From positions 1 through 64,000 of the forward strand of contig JAOQAI010000014.1 in NCBI GenBank assembly GCA_025963645.1: DNA of 64,000 bases, written 5' to 3'. This DNA is from Flaviaestuariibacter sp. Its GTDB lineage: Bacteria; Bacteroidota; Bacteroidia; Chitinophagales; Chitinophagaceae. Position numbers and translations under genes: made by a program. This document shows positions 16,795-24,906 of this stretch, one piece after another. Below the pieces are notes generated by a model, which did not search any database, was not told the DNA's origin, and saw nothing but the letters and a program-made list of their open reading frames with translations. The stretch's first letter is position 1. Each line of letters opens with the position of its first letter.

Positions 16795-18204
16795 CTAATT
16801 CAGCACACTCTTCTCCTTCTCCGTCGGAATTCTTTCCTCCAACTTGATCTTTCCCCAACCCCCCAGCACATTGCGCAGGTTATGAATGCCCTGGCGTTTC
16901 AGGAGCGAAGCCGCGATCACGCTACGGTAACCGCCGGCACAATGCACATAAATATTTTGTTCGTCTTCCAGGTTCGCCATGCTGGCAGGGTCGGTCATTT
17001 CACTGAGTGAAATATTCACGGCATCTTTTACGTGTCCATCTGCATATTCCACAGGCTTGCGCACATCCACTATGACTATGTTTGGATCAAAGGGCAGGTC
17101 CATCGCCAGTTCGTCGGCTTCTACATCAATCACCATATCGATATCTTCGCCGGCTGCCCGCCAAGCTTCAAAGCCACCCGCCACATAGCCGATCACTTTT
17201 TGAAAACCCACTCTTGCCAAACGCACAACGGTTTCTTTTTCTTTTCCTGCTTCAGCGAGAATCATCAATTCCTTATCAAACGGCAACAAACTGCCCGCCC
17301 ATTCGGCAAAGCGTCCTTCCAGCCCCACGAAGATGGAACCAGGAATAAAACCTTGTGTAAATACAGTAGCATGACGGGTGTCTATCAAGAGCACGTCGGC
17401 TTCTAATGCTTTCTTCACTTCCTCAATCGAAAGCGGCTGCAACCCTTTTTCTAAAACGGAGTCAAGGCTGTCGTAGCCTTCTTTATTGATCTTCGCATTG
17501 ATGGGAAAATAGGACGGTGGTGCTGCCAGACCATCCGTAACCGATAAAATAAAAGCTTCCTTCGTTTGTGCCTGCAACGCATAGTTGCTAGCTTTTTCTT
17601 CACCGATCGTACTGAACGTATTCGGTCCTAAATTCTTACCACAAGAAGAGCCAGGACCATGCGCCGGGTAAACGATCACGTCATCCGCAAGAGGCATGAT
17701 CTTGTTTTGCAAACTTTCATACATCATCCCGGCCAAATCTTGCGTGGTGATTTCTTCGCCTTTTTGTGCCAGGTCCGGACGGCCTACATCGCCGACAAAC
17801 AGCGTGTCGCCGGTGAAGATGCAATAATCCTTGCCGCTCTCGTCTTTCAACAAATAGCAAGTAGATTCTAACGTATGCCCGGGTGTGTGAAGTGTCGTGA
17901 AGCTTAAAGCACCCAATGAAAACACTTCACCGTCTTTTGCTACATGCACGGGGAATTTGGTAACTGTTCCGGGACCGTAGATGATGGTAGCGCCGGTTGC
18001 TTTTGCCAGGTCAATATGACCGCTGACAAAGTCCGCATGAAAGTGCGTTTCGAAAATATATTTGATGGTAGCGTTGCGCTCTTTTGCCAATTCCAGGTAA
18101 GCGTCAATATCGCGAAGCGGATCAACGATCGCGGCTTCGCCGTTGCTTTCAATATAATAAGCGGCTTCGGAGATGCAGCCGGTATAAAGCTGTTGTACAA
18201 ACAT
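16795..18204 (-). CDS. Persulfide dioxygenase-like MBL-fold protein with two rhodanese domains
   Basis: The 469-residue protein begins MFVQQLYTGCISEAAYYIES, the usual start of the ETHE1-like family, which fixes the start at 18204. The metallo-beta-lactamase domain (about 1-235) has THFHADFVSGH and GHTLEST. Two rhodanese domains follow (about 260-365 and 375-460). The second keeps the active cysteine loop VHCAGGYRS; the first has AEAGKEKE there, so it is probably not catalytic. Such proteins oxidise glutathione or protein persulfides to sulfite and move sulfane sulfur. It lies just after an ArsR-family regulator gene and right behind a terminator-like hairpin. Confidence 0.88.
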   Translation of the reverse strand: MFVQQLYTGCISEAAYYIESNGEAAIVDPLRDIDAYLELAKERNATIKYIFETHFHADFVSGHIDLAKATGATIIYGPGTVTKFPVHVAKDGEVFSLGALSFTTLHTPGHTLESTCYLLKDESGKDYCIFTGDTLFVGDVGRPDLAQKGEEITTQDLAGMMYESLQNKIMPLADDVIVYPAHGPGSSCGKNLGPNTFSTIGEEKASNYALQAQTKEAFILSVTDGLAAPPSYFPINAKINKEGYDSLDSVLEKGLQPLSIEEVKKALEADVLLIDTRHATVFTQGFIPGSIFVGLEGRFAEWAGSLLPFDKELMILAEAGKEKETVVRLARVGFQKVIGYVAGGFEAWRAAGEDIDMVIDVEADELAMDLPFDPNIVIVDVRKPVEYADGHVKDAVNISLSEMTDPASMANLEDEQNIYVHCAGGYRSVIAASLLKRQGIHNLRNVLGGWGKIKLEERIPTEKEKSVLN

Positions 18205-18248
18205 AAAAAAAGGCTTTGCCGCAAAAATAGTTATTGCGGCAAAGCCTT
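18205..18248 (-). terminator. Intrinsic terminator abutting the start codon of the next gene
   Basis: On the minus strand AAGGCTTTGCCGCAA (18248-18234) and TTGCGGCAAAGCCTT (18224-18210) form a perfect 15-bp stem with a 9-base loop. A seven-T run (18211-18205) follows and ends at the ATG of the persulfide dioxygenase gene. It could terminate arsR transcripts or act as an attenuator. Confidence 0.8.
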
Positions 18249-18271
18249 CGGGCACCTTTTAGGTGAATGTT

Positions 18272-18601
18272 TTATTTTAACAGTTGCTGCGAGAACTGGT
18301 GCACTTGCGCCAGGCGTTCGTTGCTTACTGAGTAATAGATGAATTTACCATCGCGGATCGTGGTAACAAAGCCGGCCTTGCGCAGGATGGCTAAGTGCTG
18401 GGAGGCTACAGACTGCTCCAGGCGCAGCTTCACATAGATTTCCGTAACGGTTATCTTTCCTTTCTGATGAATGAGCTTCAGGATCTGTTGTCGGAGCTTA
18501 TGGTTAACAGCTCTTAAAATAAGGGCTGCTTTTTTTAAAGTCAGTACATCAATTTTGAGGTCTGCTTCGACTTTTGTCAGTGGTTCTGGTTGCTCGTTCA
18601 T
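18272..18601 (-). CDS. ArsR-family winged-helix transcriptional regulator
   Basis: The 109-residue protein has an ArsR-type winged helix: LRQQILKLIHQKGKITVTEIYVKLRLEQS (helices 2-3), recognition helix VASQHLAILRKAGFV and the wing TTIRDGKFIYYSV. ATG 18601 is preferred because a TAnnTTTG box lies at 18633-18626. The neighbouring persulfide dioxygenase/rhodanese gene is often controlled by BigR/SqrR-type ArsR proteins, which sense persulfides through two cysteines, but this protein has no cysteine at all. If it senses reactive sulfur it must do so differently, or it may respond to another cue. Confidence 0.85.
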   Translation of the reverse strand: MNEQPEPLTKVEADLKIDVLTLKKAALILRAVNHKLRQQILKLIHQKGKITVTEIYVKLRLEQSVASQHLAILRKAGFVTTIRDGKFIYYSVSNERLAQVHQFSQQLLK

Positions 18602-18625
18602 AAAAACTAATTGAGAGATATAGGA

Positions 18626-18633
18626 CAAATGTA
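18626..18633 (-). promoter_or_regulatory. Bacteroidota -7 box (TACATTTG, minus strand)
   Basis: A TAnnTTTG match on the minus strand 25 bases upstream of the arsR-family ATG at 18601, which supports that start over the codon at 18628. Confidence 0.5.
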
Positions 18634-18684
18634 TAATGTAGATCGTAGAAATACAGTTAAATCTTCTTTGCGCACAACAATTTC

Positions 18685-19356
18685 TTAGACAAAAGGCTTA
18701 GAAGGAGGCGAAAAAAAGGCTTTACCGTAGAAAGGTTCGCAATAAGCAAGGTCAGCGAAGTCCTTTTTTTGAAACGCGGCATAAGCCAGTGGCACCATAC
18801 TTTGTGCAGTTGCGCTCACCTCTTTGAACCTTGCATTCGGATGGTTCATGAGGGTTTGGAACTTCTGGCTGCCATTGCCAAAAAAGAGAACGGGATCTTT
18901 ATCCAACCAATCAATAAAACTGGTTTGATCTAATACCAATGGTGTACTTGGAAGAACTTCGGTTAAGGAAGCATCATACAAAGCAGTAAAGACTTCCATG
19001 CGCCGTGCATCTATCATGGGGCAAAGTAAGCCATGAGCAGGTAAGGCTGCTGCAGCCATCATCTGCAAGGTGTTAATGGCAATGAGAGGAATTTTCAACG
19101 CATAGCACAATCCCTTAGCACTTGCCATGCCTACCCGCAATCCGGTGTAAGAGCCTGGTCCTGCACTGATGGCAACCGCCGATAAGCTGGATAGCGAAAT
19201 AGCCTGTTCTTTAAAAAGCTGTTGAATGGCAGGCTGGAGCCAGGAGGCGCCTTCACGTTGTTCGCTATTTTCGCTGGACGCTAGTATCTTGTCGCCATCA
19301 GCTAAACAAATAGAAGTACCTATCACTGCAGTATCTATAGTAAGGATCAGGCTCAC
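18685..19356 (-). CDS. tsaB: tRNA threonylcarbamoyladenosine biosynthesis protein TsaB
   Basis: TsaB is a catalytically inactive paralogue of TsaD and its scaffold in making the t6A modification at position 37 of ANN-decoding tRNAs. Here the 223-residue protein begins with GTG (19356) and the ASKHA-fold strand SLILTIDTAVIGTSICLAD. It carries the conserved block AISAGPGSYTGLRVGMASAKGLCYALKIPL (about 64-93) and a Met-rich helix, NTLQMMAAAA. Its C-terminal half is less conserved, as is usual. The length is normal (about 220-235). It stands alone between the arsR-family gene and a small lipoprotein gene on the same strand. Confidence 0.93.
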   Translation of the reverse strand: MSLILTIDTAVIGTSICLADGDKILASSENSEQREGASWLQPAIQQLFKEQAISLSSLSAVAISAGPGSYTGLRVGMASAKGLCYALKIPLIAINTLQMMAAAALPAHGLLCPMIDARRMEVFTALYDASLTEVLPSTPLVLDQTSFIDWLDKDPVLFFGNGSQKFQTLMNHPNARFKEVSATAQSMVPLAYAAFQKKDFADLAYCEPFYGKAFFSPPSKPFV

Positions 19357-19394
19357 GGCAGCAAAATAAATGAAAGAGAAACGAATAGGCTAAA

Positions 19395-19871
19395 TTATTG
19401 ACAGGCTATTTTGCGGAAAGGGGGCATTTCAGAAAAACGAAGGTTGCTTGGATTGCTGTAGACGATCTTGTTATCTCTTTGTGTGCGTTCGCCGGTAGCT
19501 TCCAGCAGTTGATTATTTTGAATTTTGAAGATCACTTGCCGTACCGAGGTTATTCCTTCGGATTCAAAAGTATAATCGGCATAGACCAGGCTGTCCCGCA
19601 ATACGCCGTTGATGGTGCCTTTATTCTGATCTTTCTCGAACCATTTATAAACCAGCTGACCCGTCACCGTGCTGTCCTTAAGTTGGAGGGAAAGGGTAGC
19701 AGTGTCCTTTGCTGTTTGCACAGCGTAACATCCATCCAGTATTACCAGCTTTGCACCGACGGGAATCGTATCAGTAGCACTAGCATGAACCGACTCGTCG
19801 CCAGGTTTGTCAACACTTTCAGAATTACAGGCAGCCAGAAAACAAATTGCCAAAAAGAAGATATGCTTCAT
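19395..19871 (-). CDS. Lipoprotein of unknown function
   Basis: The ATG at 19871 starts a lipoprotein signal (MKHIFFLAICFLAAC), which decides against the longer frame from 19961 that overlaps the next gene. The 158-residue product has a beta-rich mature part with segments such as LQLKDSTVTGQLVYKWFEKDQ and GVLRDSLVYADYTFESEG, suggesting a small beta-barrel or lipocalin-like fold. This pattern is seen in uncharacterised Bacteroidota lipoproteins that follow a C-Y-x(n)-L-x-L-K plan. No catalytic residues can be named. It follows the 68-residue membrane protein gene by 7 bases, so the two are probably co-transcribed. Confidence 0.65.
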   Translation of the reverse strand: MKHIFFLAICFLAACNSESVDKPGDESVHASATDTIPVGAKLVILDGCYAVQTAKDTATLSLQLKDSTVTGQLVYKWFEKDQNKGTINGVLRDSLVYADYTFESEGITSVRQVIFKIQNNQLLEATGERTQRDNKIVYSNPSNLRFSEMPPFRKIACQ

Positions 19872-19878
19872 AGCGTTA

Positions 19879-20085
19879 TTATACCGGTGGGCGGGCATCG
19901 TCGCTGGTGGTACGCACCAAGCCAATGCCGGTAAAAAAGAAAATAGCGCCCAGGATTCCATATACGATCAGCGCTTTTATCTGGCTATTGCTGCCTTTGG
20001 CATCCATGAAAAGAATGGCGGCATAGATGAGCCCAAAAATGCCAAGTATGGTAAGAATGATTCCGAAGGTTCGTTTTACGTTCAT
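19879..20085 (-). CDS. Small two-helix membrane protein
   Basis: A 68-residue protein with two likely transmembrane helices (about 8-27, GIILTILGIFGLIYAAIL, and 38-57, ALIVYGILGAIFFFTGIGLV) and a short polar tail. The family is not recognised with certainty; small proteins of this type are common in Bacteroidota. The ATG at 20085 is the first in frame. It is the first gene of a short reverse-strand pair with the lipoprotein at 19395-19871. Confidence 0.65.
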   Translation of the reverse strand: MNVKRTFGIILTILGIFGLIYAAILFMDAKGSNSQIKALIVYGILGAIFFFTGIGLVRTTSDDARPPV

Positions 20086-20227
20086 GATCTGTCGTTTGCG
20101 GATAAGCTTGCAAAAAGATTGCCAAGAGAATAATTACGATTAATACTCTGCTCTATAAGAAAACGAATCGAGCTAATACCGTGGCAAGCGATTTGGTAGA
20201 GGAAAGAAGGAACAAAATGAAACGGAT

Positions 20228-20449
20228 ATGAAAAAACTACTTGGCTTTGCTATAACGGCTCTCGTTTTTGCTGCCTGCAGCGATGCTGGCGACGAACGTC
20301 CTGAGGATATGAAAACGGTAATGCAAAGTGAACCGCCTACTTCCGACCCGAATGGGGGCAATGCGGGTCCTTACGATACATCCACCCGCGGCGTTCAGGA
20401 TACCAGCACTGTTATAGATTATGATACGGCTGCCCGCAAACGGCAATAG
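20228..20449 (+). CDS. Small acidic lipoprotein
   Basis: A 73-residue product with a lipoprotein signal (MKKLLGFAITALVFAAC, cysteine at 17). The mature part of about 57 residues is rich in Asp, Ser, Thr, Pro and Gly and looks disordered (for example PPTSDPNGGNAGPYDTSTRG). No family is recognised. Its stop codon abuts the stop of the convergent amidase gene at 20450. It is probably an outer-membrane-anchored small lipoprotein. Confidence 0.6.
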   Translation: MKKLLGFAITALVFAACSDAGDERPEDMKTVMQSEPPTSDPNGGNAGPYDTSTRGVQDTSTVIDYDTAARKRQ

Positions 20450-21268
20450 CTATTTCAGGGCTTGTTTATAAAGGCTGTAAAGTACTTTTCGGTCACTTTC
20501 GCTTAGTGTTTTGGCGCCCTCTTGCGCTAAAAACTTTCGGCGAAATGCCTGGATGGTGGCACTGGTGTCTTTTACATCATAACCAATGATCTTCAGCGCA
20601 TCCACATTATTGAAATAAAGAGGAATTTGCATATTGCTTGTATCGCTCCACCACAGTCCAAAACCCCTGTCCGCAAAACGCTTCCACGGAAAATGGACAT
20701 TGGGATCATTCTTCCGGGTAGGGGCAATATCTGCATGGCCGATAAAGTTGGCAGCAGGAATGCTATACTTGCGTTTCAGCGTATCCAGCAAGGTCATCAG
20801 GCTGCCCAATTGCTCTTCGGAAAAAGGCTGAAAGCCATCGTTGTCAATCTCAATACCAATAGAAGAGGAATTCACATCATTAATATTGCCCCATTTGCCA
20901 GCGCCGCCATGCCAGGCTCTCAGGTAATCGTTCAGCATATGATGCACCGTACCGTCCTTGCAGATCACGTAATGCGCACTTACCTGTGTCCGTGGTAGCG
21001 TAAAGGTTTTCAGGGTTTGCTCACAACTATTTTGCGCGGTGTGATGGATCACTACAATATTGGGCTTGCGCATATTGAAATTAGTAGTGCCCACCCAGGA
21101 TGATGCAGTAGCCATGGTTTGATTGCCGGGATTTCGCATTAATTCCTTGGCATAAGCTTCCGCCTGCTTTTTGTAGGATTTATTGGTAGTCGCATAAGGA
21201 CCTTTGTTGCAATGCGTAAAGCTCAGCGTTATAAAACAGATGAAAATGAAGCCTGCTATTCTTTTCAT
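20450..21268 (-). CDS. N-acetylmuramoyl-L-alanine amidase (Amidase_2 family) lipoprotein
   Basis: The 272-residue product, starting at the ATG at 21268, has a lipoprotein signal (lipobox FTHC). The Amidase_2/PGRP-like domain (about 60-225) shows VVIHHTAQ (first Zn ligand), VSAHYVICKDG, AWHGGAGKWG, SSSIGIEIDNDG and FIGHADIAPTRKNDP (second His and the Lys region). This zinc enzyme cuts the lactyl bond between MurNAc and L-alanine in peptidoglycan or its fragments, so it likely acts in wall recycling at the outer membrane, similar to AmiD. The frame runs upstream to 21316, but the signal peptide fixes the start. Confidence 0.88.
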   Translation of the reverse strand: MKRIAGFIFICFITLSFTHCNKGPYATTNKSYKKQAEAYAKELMRNPGNQTMATASSWVGTTNFNMRKPNIVVIHHTAQNSCEQTLKTFTLPRTQVSAHYVICKDGTVHHMLNDYLRAWHGGAGKWGNINDVNSSSIGIEIDNDGFQPFSEEQLGSLMTLLDTLKRKYSIPAANFIGHADIAPTRKNDPNVHFPWKRFADRGFGLWWSDTSNMQIPLYFNNVDALKIIGYDVKDTSATIQAFRRKFLAQEGAKTLSESDRKVLYSLYKQALK

Positions 21269-21380
21269 GAAACCGATGTTGAAGGCGAAAAGTACGAATA
21301 CATCTCTTTCTTGCACAAACCTTTTCTAAAAGTAACTGGTTCCATTTTTGAGCTCATTACTTTTTATAAAAAACAAGTAT

Positions 21381-21974
21381 ATGCCGAAATTAGAAGGAAA
21401 GAAAGTGGCCATTCTTACAGCGGATGGCTTTGAAGAAGTAGAACTAACCAGTCCGTTAAAAGCCTTGCAGGATGCAGGTGCCACCGTGCATATTGTTTCG
21501 CTGAAAGCCGGCACAGTGAAAGCATGGAATAGTGATCATTGGAGCATTGAAGTGCCCGTAGATAAAGTGCTGGATGAGACGGCGGCGGAAGATTATGATG
21601 CATTGGTATTGCCCGGAGGCGTGATCAATCCGGACACGTTGCGCACCAACACAAAAGCGATTGCTTTTGCACAGCATTTTATTGAACAGGGTAAACCGTT
21701 GGCAGCCATCTGTCATGGTCCGCAGTTGCTTATCGAAACCGGCATGATCTCTACCCGGACACTGACCTCTTATACCTCTATTAAAACAGATTTGATAAAT
21801 GCCGGTGCGCTTTGGGAAGATAAAGAAGTGGTAGTGGATAATGGTTTGGTGACAAGCCGCAGCCCGAAAGACCTGGAAGCCTTCAATAAAAAGATGCTGG
21901 AAGAAATTGGTGAGGGCAAGCACGCTACCACGGGGCAGTTCACCCATGCCGACAATAAGTTTGGCATTTCCTGA
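21381..21974 (+). CDS. DJ-1/PfpI-family (type 1 glutamine amidotransferase-like) protein
   Basis: A 197-residue protein of the DJ-1/PfpI superfamily. The ATG at 21381 gives the usual start (KKVAILTADGFEEVELTSP, which contains the conserved Glu). The nucleophile elbow is LAAICHGPQLL (Cys about residue 116), followed by DNGLVTSRSPKDLEAF, typical of the YraA/PfpI intracellular protease or chaperone branch. These proteins act in stress defence, including proposed deglycase or protease activity, which remains disputed. It is probably a single gene, divergent from the amidase. Confidence 0.88.
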   Translation: MPKLEGKKVAILTADGFEEVELTSPLKALQDAGATVHIVSLKAGTVKAWNSDHWSIEVPVDKVLDETAAEDYDALVLPGGVINPDTLRTNTKAIAFAQHFIEQGKPLAAICHGPQLLIETGMISTRTLTSYTSIKTDLINAGALWEDKEVVVDNGLVTSRSPKDLEAFNKKMLEEIGEGKHATTGQFTHADNKFGIS

Positions 21975-22066
21975 CACTAAAAGTTACGAATCAGAAAGTT
22001 TCGCCTTTAAGAGCGAGGCTTTTGTGTAATGGTTTTGTTGCTGTAACTTACCCCTAAACTACTGCC

Positions 22067-22513
22067 ATGAAAAGTTTATTTGAACCAAGTGTAGCTGGCG
22101 AAACGATCCAACGCCTGCAACAACTAAAGCCGGATCAGCCGGCTGCCTGGGGCAAGATGAATGCCGCCCAAATGCTTACCCATTGCGAAACTACTTTCCG
22201 CGTTTATTTTGGAGAGCTGCGATTAAAACAAAGCTTGGTAGGTATTTTATTTGGACGCATGGCTAAGAAGAAATTGTTTACCGAAAAGCCCTGGCAAAAG
22301 GGTTTGCCAACGGCTAAAGAATTTATTATAGCAGATAAAAAAGAATTTAATGCCGAAATGGAAAAATTGCTGGCGCAGATCCAACGCTTTCATGCGTCCG
22401 GTAAAGAGCAAACGCCACCAAAGCATCCCTTCTTTGGAAAGATGACCGCCGATGAATGGGCGGTTCTGGGCTATCGGCACCTCGATCACCACTTGCAACA
22501 GTTTGGGGTGTAA
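22067..22513 (+). CDS. DUF1569 protein (DinB-like fold)
   Basis: A 148-residue protein with the DUF1569 pattern: KMNAAQMLTHCE (about 31-42, first metal-type His), a lysine-rich middle, and MTADEWAVLGYRHLDHHLQQFGV at the C-terminus (His triad). The helical bundle with three histidines is shared with DinB/YfiT metal-binding proteins. Family members lack a proven function; some may be thiol-dependent transferases. It stands alone, followed by a region of 158 bases with a 21-bp repeat. Confidence 0.8.
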   Translation: MKSLFEPSVAGETIQRLQQLKPDQPAAWGKMNAAQMLTHCETTFRVYFGELRLKQSLVGILFGRMAKKKLFTEKPWQKGLPTAKEFIIADKKEFNAEMEKLLAQIQRFHASGKEQTPPKHPFFGKMTADEWAVLGYRHLDHHLQQFGV

Positions 22514-22577
22514 TCACTCATTTTTATTGGATGTGGAAAACAGGTGTAGCCGATTGTAGTACAATGATTTGGCTTCT

Positions 22578-22598
22578 GTTGTGTCACTCACTTGTACG
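22578..22598 (+). repeat. 21-bp dispersed repeat, copy 1
   Basis: These 21 bases (starting GTTGTGTCACTCACTTG) recur exactly at 58743-58763 in the same orientation, again in an intergenic region. Confidence 0.6.
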
Positions 22599-22671
22599 CT
22601 TGATAATTCCATTCGGCATCGTTCCCCACAACATGGTTTGCTTTTTGGAATAAGCTTGTTAAAAGAAGCGT

Positions 22672-23427
22672 ATGCCGGAAGGTCCATCACTCGTGATTTT
22701 GAAAGAGGAAGTAGCTGCCTTTAAAGGAAAAAGGATCATAGCAGTCACTGGCAACTCCAAGCAGGACATCAAACGGTTGGAAGGACAGAAGATCGTTGAT
22801 TTTAAAACCTGGGGCAAACATTTTTTAATCTGCTTCAAAGGGTTTACGGTAAAGATCCACTTTATGCTCTTTGGCAAATACACCATCAATGAACGTCGCG
22901 AAGGTCCGGTTCGTATGGGACTGGAATTTGAAAAGGGGGAGCTTAATTTCTACACCGTTTCGGTTCAGTTTATAGAGCAGCCATTGGATAATGTATATGA
23001 TTGGACGGCCGATGTAATGAATGAGGCCTGGGATGCCAAAGCAGCTAAAGCAAAACTTAAGGCTAAGCCTGCAACGTTGGTTTGTGATGCGCTGCTGGAC
23101 CAGCAGGTATTTTCCGGTGTGGGAAATATCATTAAGAATGAAGTGCTCTATCGCATCCAGGTGCATCCGGAAACAACGATCGGAAACCTGCCCACAAAAA
23201 AGCTGAATGAGTTAGTTAAAGAAGCGGTTCATTACAGCTTTCAATTCCTCGAATGGAAAAAAGAATACACCTTGAAAAAGCATTGGCTGGCGCATACCAA
23301 AACCGTTTGTTCGAGAGATGGTAACAAGATCATTAAAAAATACTTAGGCAAGACGGCGCGGCGTACTTTTTTTTGTGAATGGTGCCAGGTAAAATATGGA
23401 AGTGATGAGAAGATCAGTGTTGAATAA
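22672..23427 (+). CDS. Fpg/Nei-family DNA glycosylase-like protein
   Basis: A 251-residue protein. The N-terminus MPEGPSLVIL supplies the Pro nucleophile and Glu of the Fpg/Nei base-excision glycosylases, followed by a beta-sandwich region with KTWGKHFLI and FMLFGKY. The helix-two-turn-helix segment is FSGVGNIIKNEVLYRIQVHP (about 143-162). The C-terminal zinc finger is atypical: CSRDGNK...FFCEWCQ keeps three cysteines, with Asp where the second Cys of the first pair would be. It probably removes oxidised bases with AP-lyase activity, but the branch (Nei-like) and the metal site are uncertain. Confidence 0.85.
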   Translation: MPEGPSLVILKEEVAAFKGKRIIAVTGNSKQDIKRLEGQKIVDFKTWGKHFLICFKGFTVKIHFMLFGKYTINERREGPVRMGLEFEKGELNFYTVSVQFIEQPLDNVYDWTADVMNEAWDAKAAKAKLKAKPATLVCDALLDQQVFSGVGNIIKNEVLYRIQVHPETTIGNLPTKKLNELVKEAVHYSFQFLEWKKEYTLKKHWLAHTKTVCSRDGNKIIKKYLGKTARRTFFCEWCQVKYGSDEKISVE

Positions 23428-23582
23428 GGCTGCGAAATACTCAATAGCTTGCCAACTGTAAAAGAGTAGATACTTACAAGTTCAGGACAAACTCCATAGG
23501 TGATAGCAGCATTGTGCTCTCAACCATACTTTTCAATAATCAATATTCAATGCTCAGGGTTTAGATGAAACTTGTTGCTGCA

Positions 23583-23615
23583 CCAGGTGATTTCTTTCCT
23601 CGCCTGGCTTTTTTT
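23583..23615 (+). terminator. Possible terminator between convergent genes
   Basis: CCAGGTGA (23583-23590) pairs with TCGCCTGG (23600-23607, one wobble), followed by C and seven T. It overlaps the last codons of dprA on the other strand. Confidence 0.5.
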
Positions 23616-24714
23616 ACACCAGTTTATACATCTTTCCCGGCAGTCCTGCGACTATGCTTTGCAATTCAAGGTTAAGAATAGCCGCAGCCACAGCGCTACT
23701 GCTAAGCCCGCTTCGCAAATTAATTTCGTCAATATGTGTCAGTTCTTTATGTTGCAACAGATCAATGATTCCTCGCTCATCCGATGATAATTCAATAAAG
23801 AGTTCACGTTGTTTTTTGGGCTGTTTCTTCACTTCTTTCCAACCCATCACTTCCAGCAGCTGGTCAGCATCTGTCAGCAAGATGGCTTTGTTATTTTTAA
23901 TAAGATGGTGACAACCGGCACTTTGTTTATCCGTGGTGCGACCGGGTACCGCAAAAACATCGCGGTTATAAGCGTCCGCTAATTTTGCTGTGATCATGCT
24001 GCCGCCGGCGATAGCTGTTTCAACAACAACGGTCGCATCGCACAAGCCGGCTACCACGCGGTTTCGCAGCGGAAAATTGTGCTTGTCGGGTTTGGTGCCG
24101 CTGAAGAATTCAGTAAGAATGCCGCCACCTTCTTTGATCATTTCTTTTGCTAAACCGGCGTGTGCCGCGGGATAGATTTTATCCAAACCATGTCCAACCA
24201 CACCAACTGTTGCCAACCCGTGTTTAATAGCGGCTTTATGTGCAACCGCATCAATCCCGAAAGCCAATCCGCTTAGTACCAGGACGCTTTCTGATGCAAG
24301 GTCTTCAACCAATTTTTCGGTGAAGGTTTTGCCGTAATCGGTATTGCTGCGGGTACCTACGATGCCTACTATTTTGGAAGCATTCAGGTCAGCCGATCCT
24401 TTATAAAAAAGAAGAGTGGGAGGATCGTAGCAATTGAGCAAGCGCTTTGGATAATCGGCATCATTCAGGAATAAGGTCTTCACCTTGAACTTCTCAATGA
24501 ATTTCATCTCCGCTTCTGCCACGTGAAAGTCCTGGAACTTGCGTATGCAGCCAGCCCTGAAAGGTCCAATGCCTTCTATCTTCTCCAGCTGTGATGTTTT
24601 TGCCTTGAAGATGGAAGAGGCATCGCCCAAATGCTGTAACAATATCTTTGATTGTACATCGCCAATATTAGGTACAAGTGTAAGCGCCAGTTGGTATAAA
24701 AGTTCAGCGTTCAT
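23614..24714 (-). CDS. dprA: DNA-processing protein DprA
   Basis: DprA loads RecA on incoming single-stranded DNA in natural transformation and is kept in many non-competent species. The 366-residue protein has an N-terminal helical HhH-like region (NIGDVQSKILL), the Rossmann-like core with VGTRSNTDYG, VLSGLAFGIDAVAHKAA and HNFPLRNRVVAGL (DNA-binding part), and a C-terminal winged-helix DML1-like domain (about 305-366). The length is typical. Its ATG abuts the stop of hicA, so it lies at the end of a compact operon with hicB-hicA upstream. Confidence 0.93.
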   Translation of the reverse strand: MNAELLYQLALTLVPNIGDVQSKILLQHLGDASSIFKAKTSQLEKIEGIGPFRAGCIRKFQDFHVAEAEMKFIEKFKVKTLFLNDADYPKRLLNCYDPPTLLFYKGSADLNASKIVGIVGTRSNTDYGKTFTEKLVEDLASESVLVLSGLAFGIDAVAHKAAIKHGLATVGVVGHGLDKIYPAAHAGLAKEMIKEGGGILTEFFSGTKPDKHNFPLRNRVVAGLCDATVVVETAIAGGSMITAKLADAYNRDVFAVPGRTTDKQSAGCHHLIKNNKAILLTDADQLLEVMGWKEVKKQPKKQRELFIELSSDERGIIDLLQHKELTHIDEINLRSGLSSSAVAAAILNLELQSIVAGLPGKMYKLV

Positions 24715-24906
24715 TTACATTTTGGGAATCTCCAATTGTTTGCAGATCAAATCGCAAAGGTGTTTATCTAATTTCGGGTGACGTGGTAAAGTGGTCTTTT
24801 TATTCGTAAAGGTATTTTGATAAATATCGTGCTTGCTTCCATGGCGGTGCAAAAAGCAATGGTGCTGTGCAAGATGTTGAATAAATTCATTACGCTTTAC
24901 CGACAT
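24715..24906 (-). CDS. hicA: HicA-like mRNA interferase toxin
   Basis: A 63-residue protein with the double-stranded RNA-binding-like HicA fold: an N-terminal helix (NEFIQHLAQHHC), strand motif RHGSKHDIYQN holding the catalytic histidine region, LPRHPKLDKHL, and a final helix (LCDLICKQLEIPK). HicA toxins cleave mRNA and are neutralised by HicB. Here HicB is encoded directly upstream with a 1-base overlap, the less common hicB-hicA order. The usual GSHH motif reads GSKH. The stop abuts the ATG of dprA. Confidence 0.82.
   Translation of the reverse strand: MSVKRNEFIQHLAQHHCFLHRHGSKHDIYQNTFTNKKTTLPRHPKLDKHLCDLICKQLEIPKM

Noticed and set aside
21993-22023. Terminator after the DJ-1/PfpI gene
   Set aside because: The stem has only four clear base pairs (GCCT/AGGC) before the T-run, too weak to claim.
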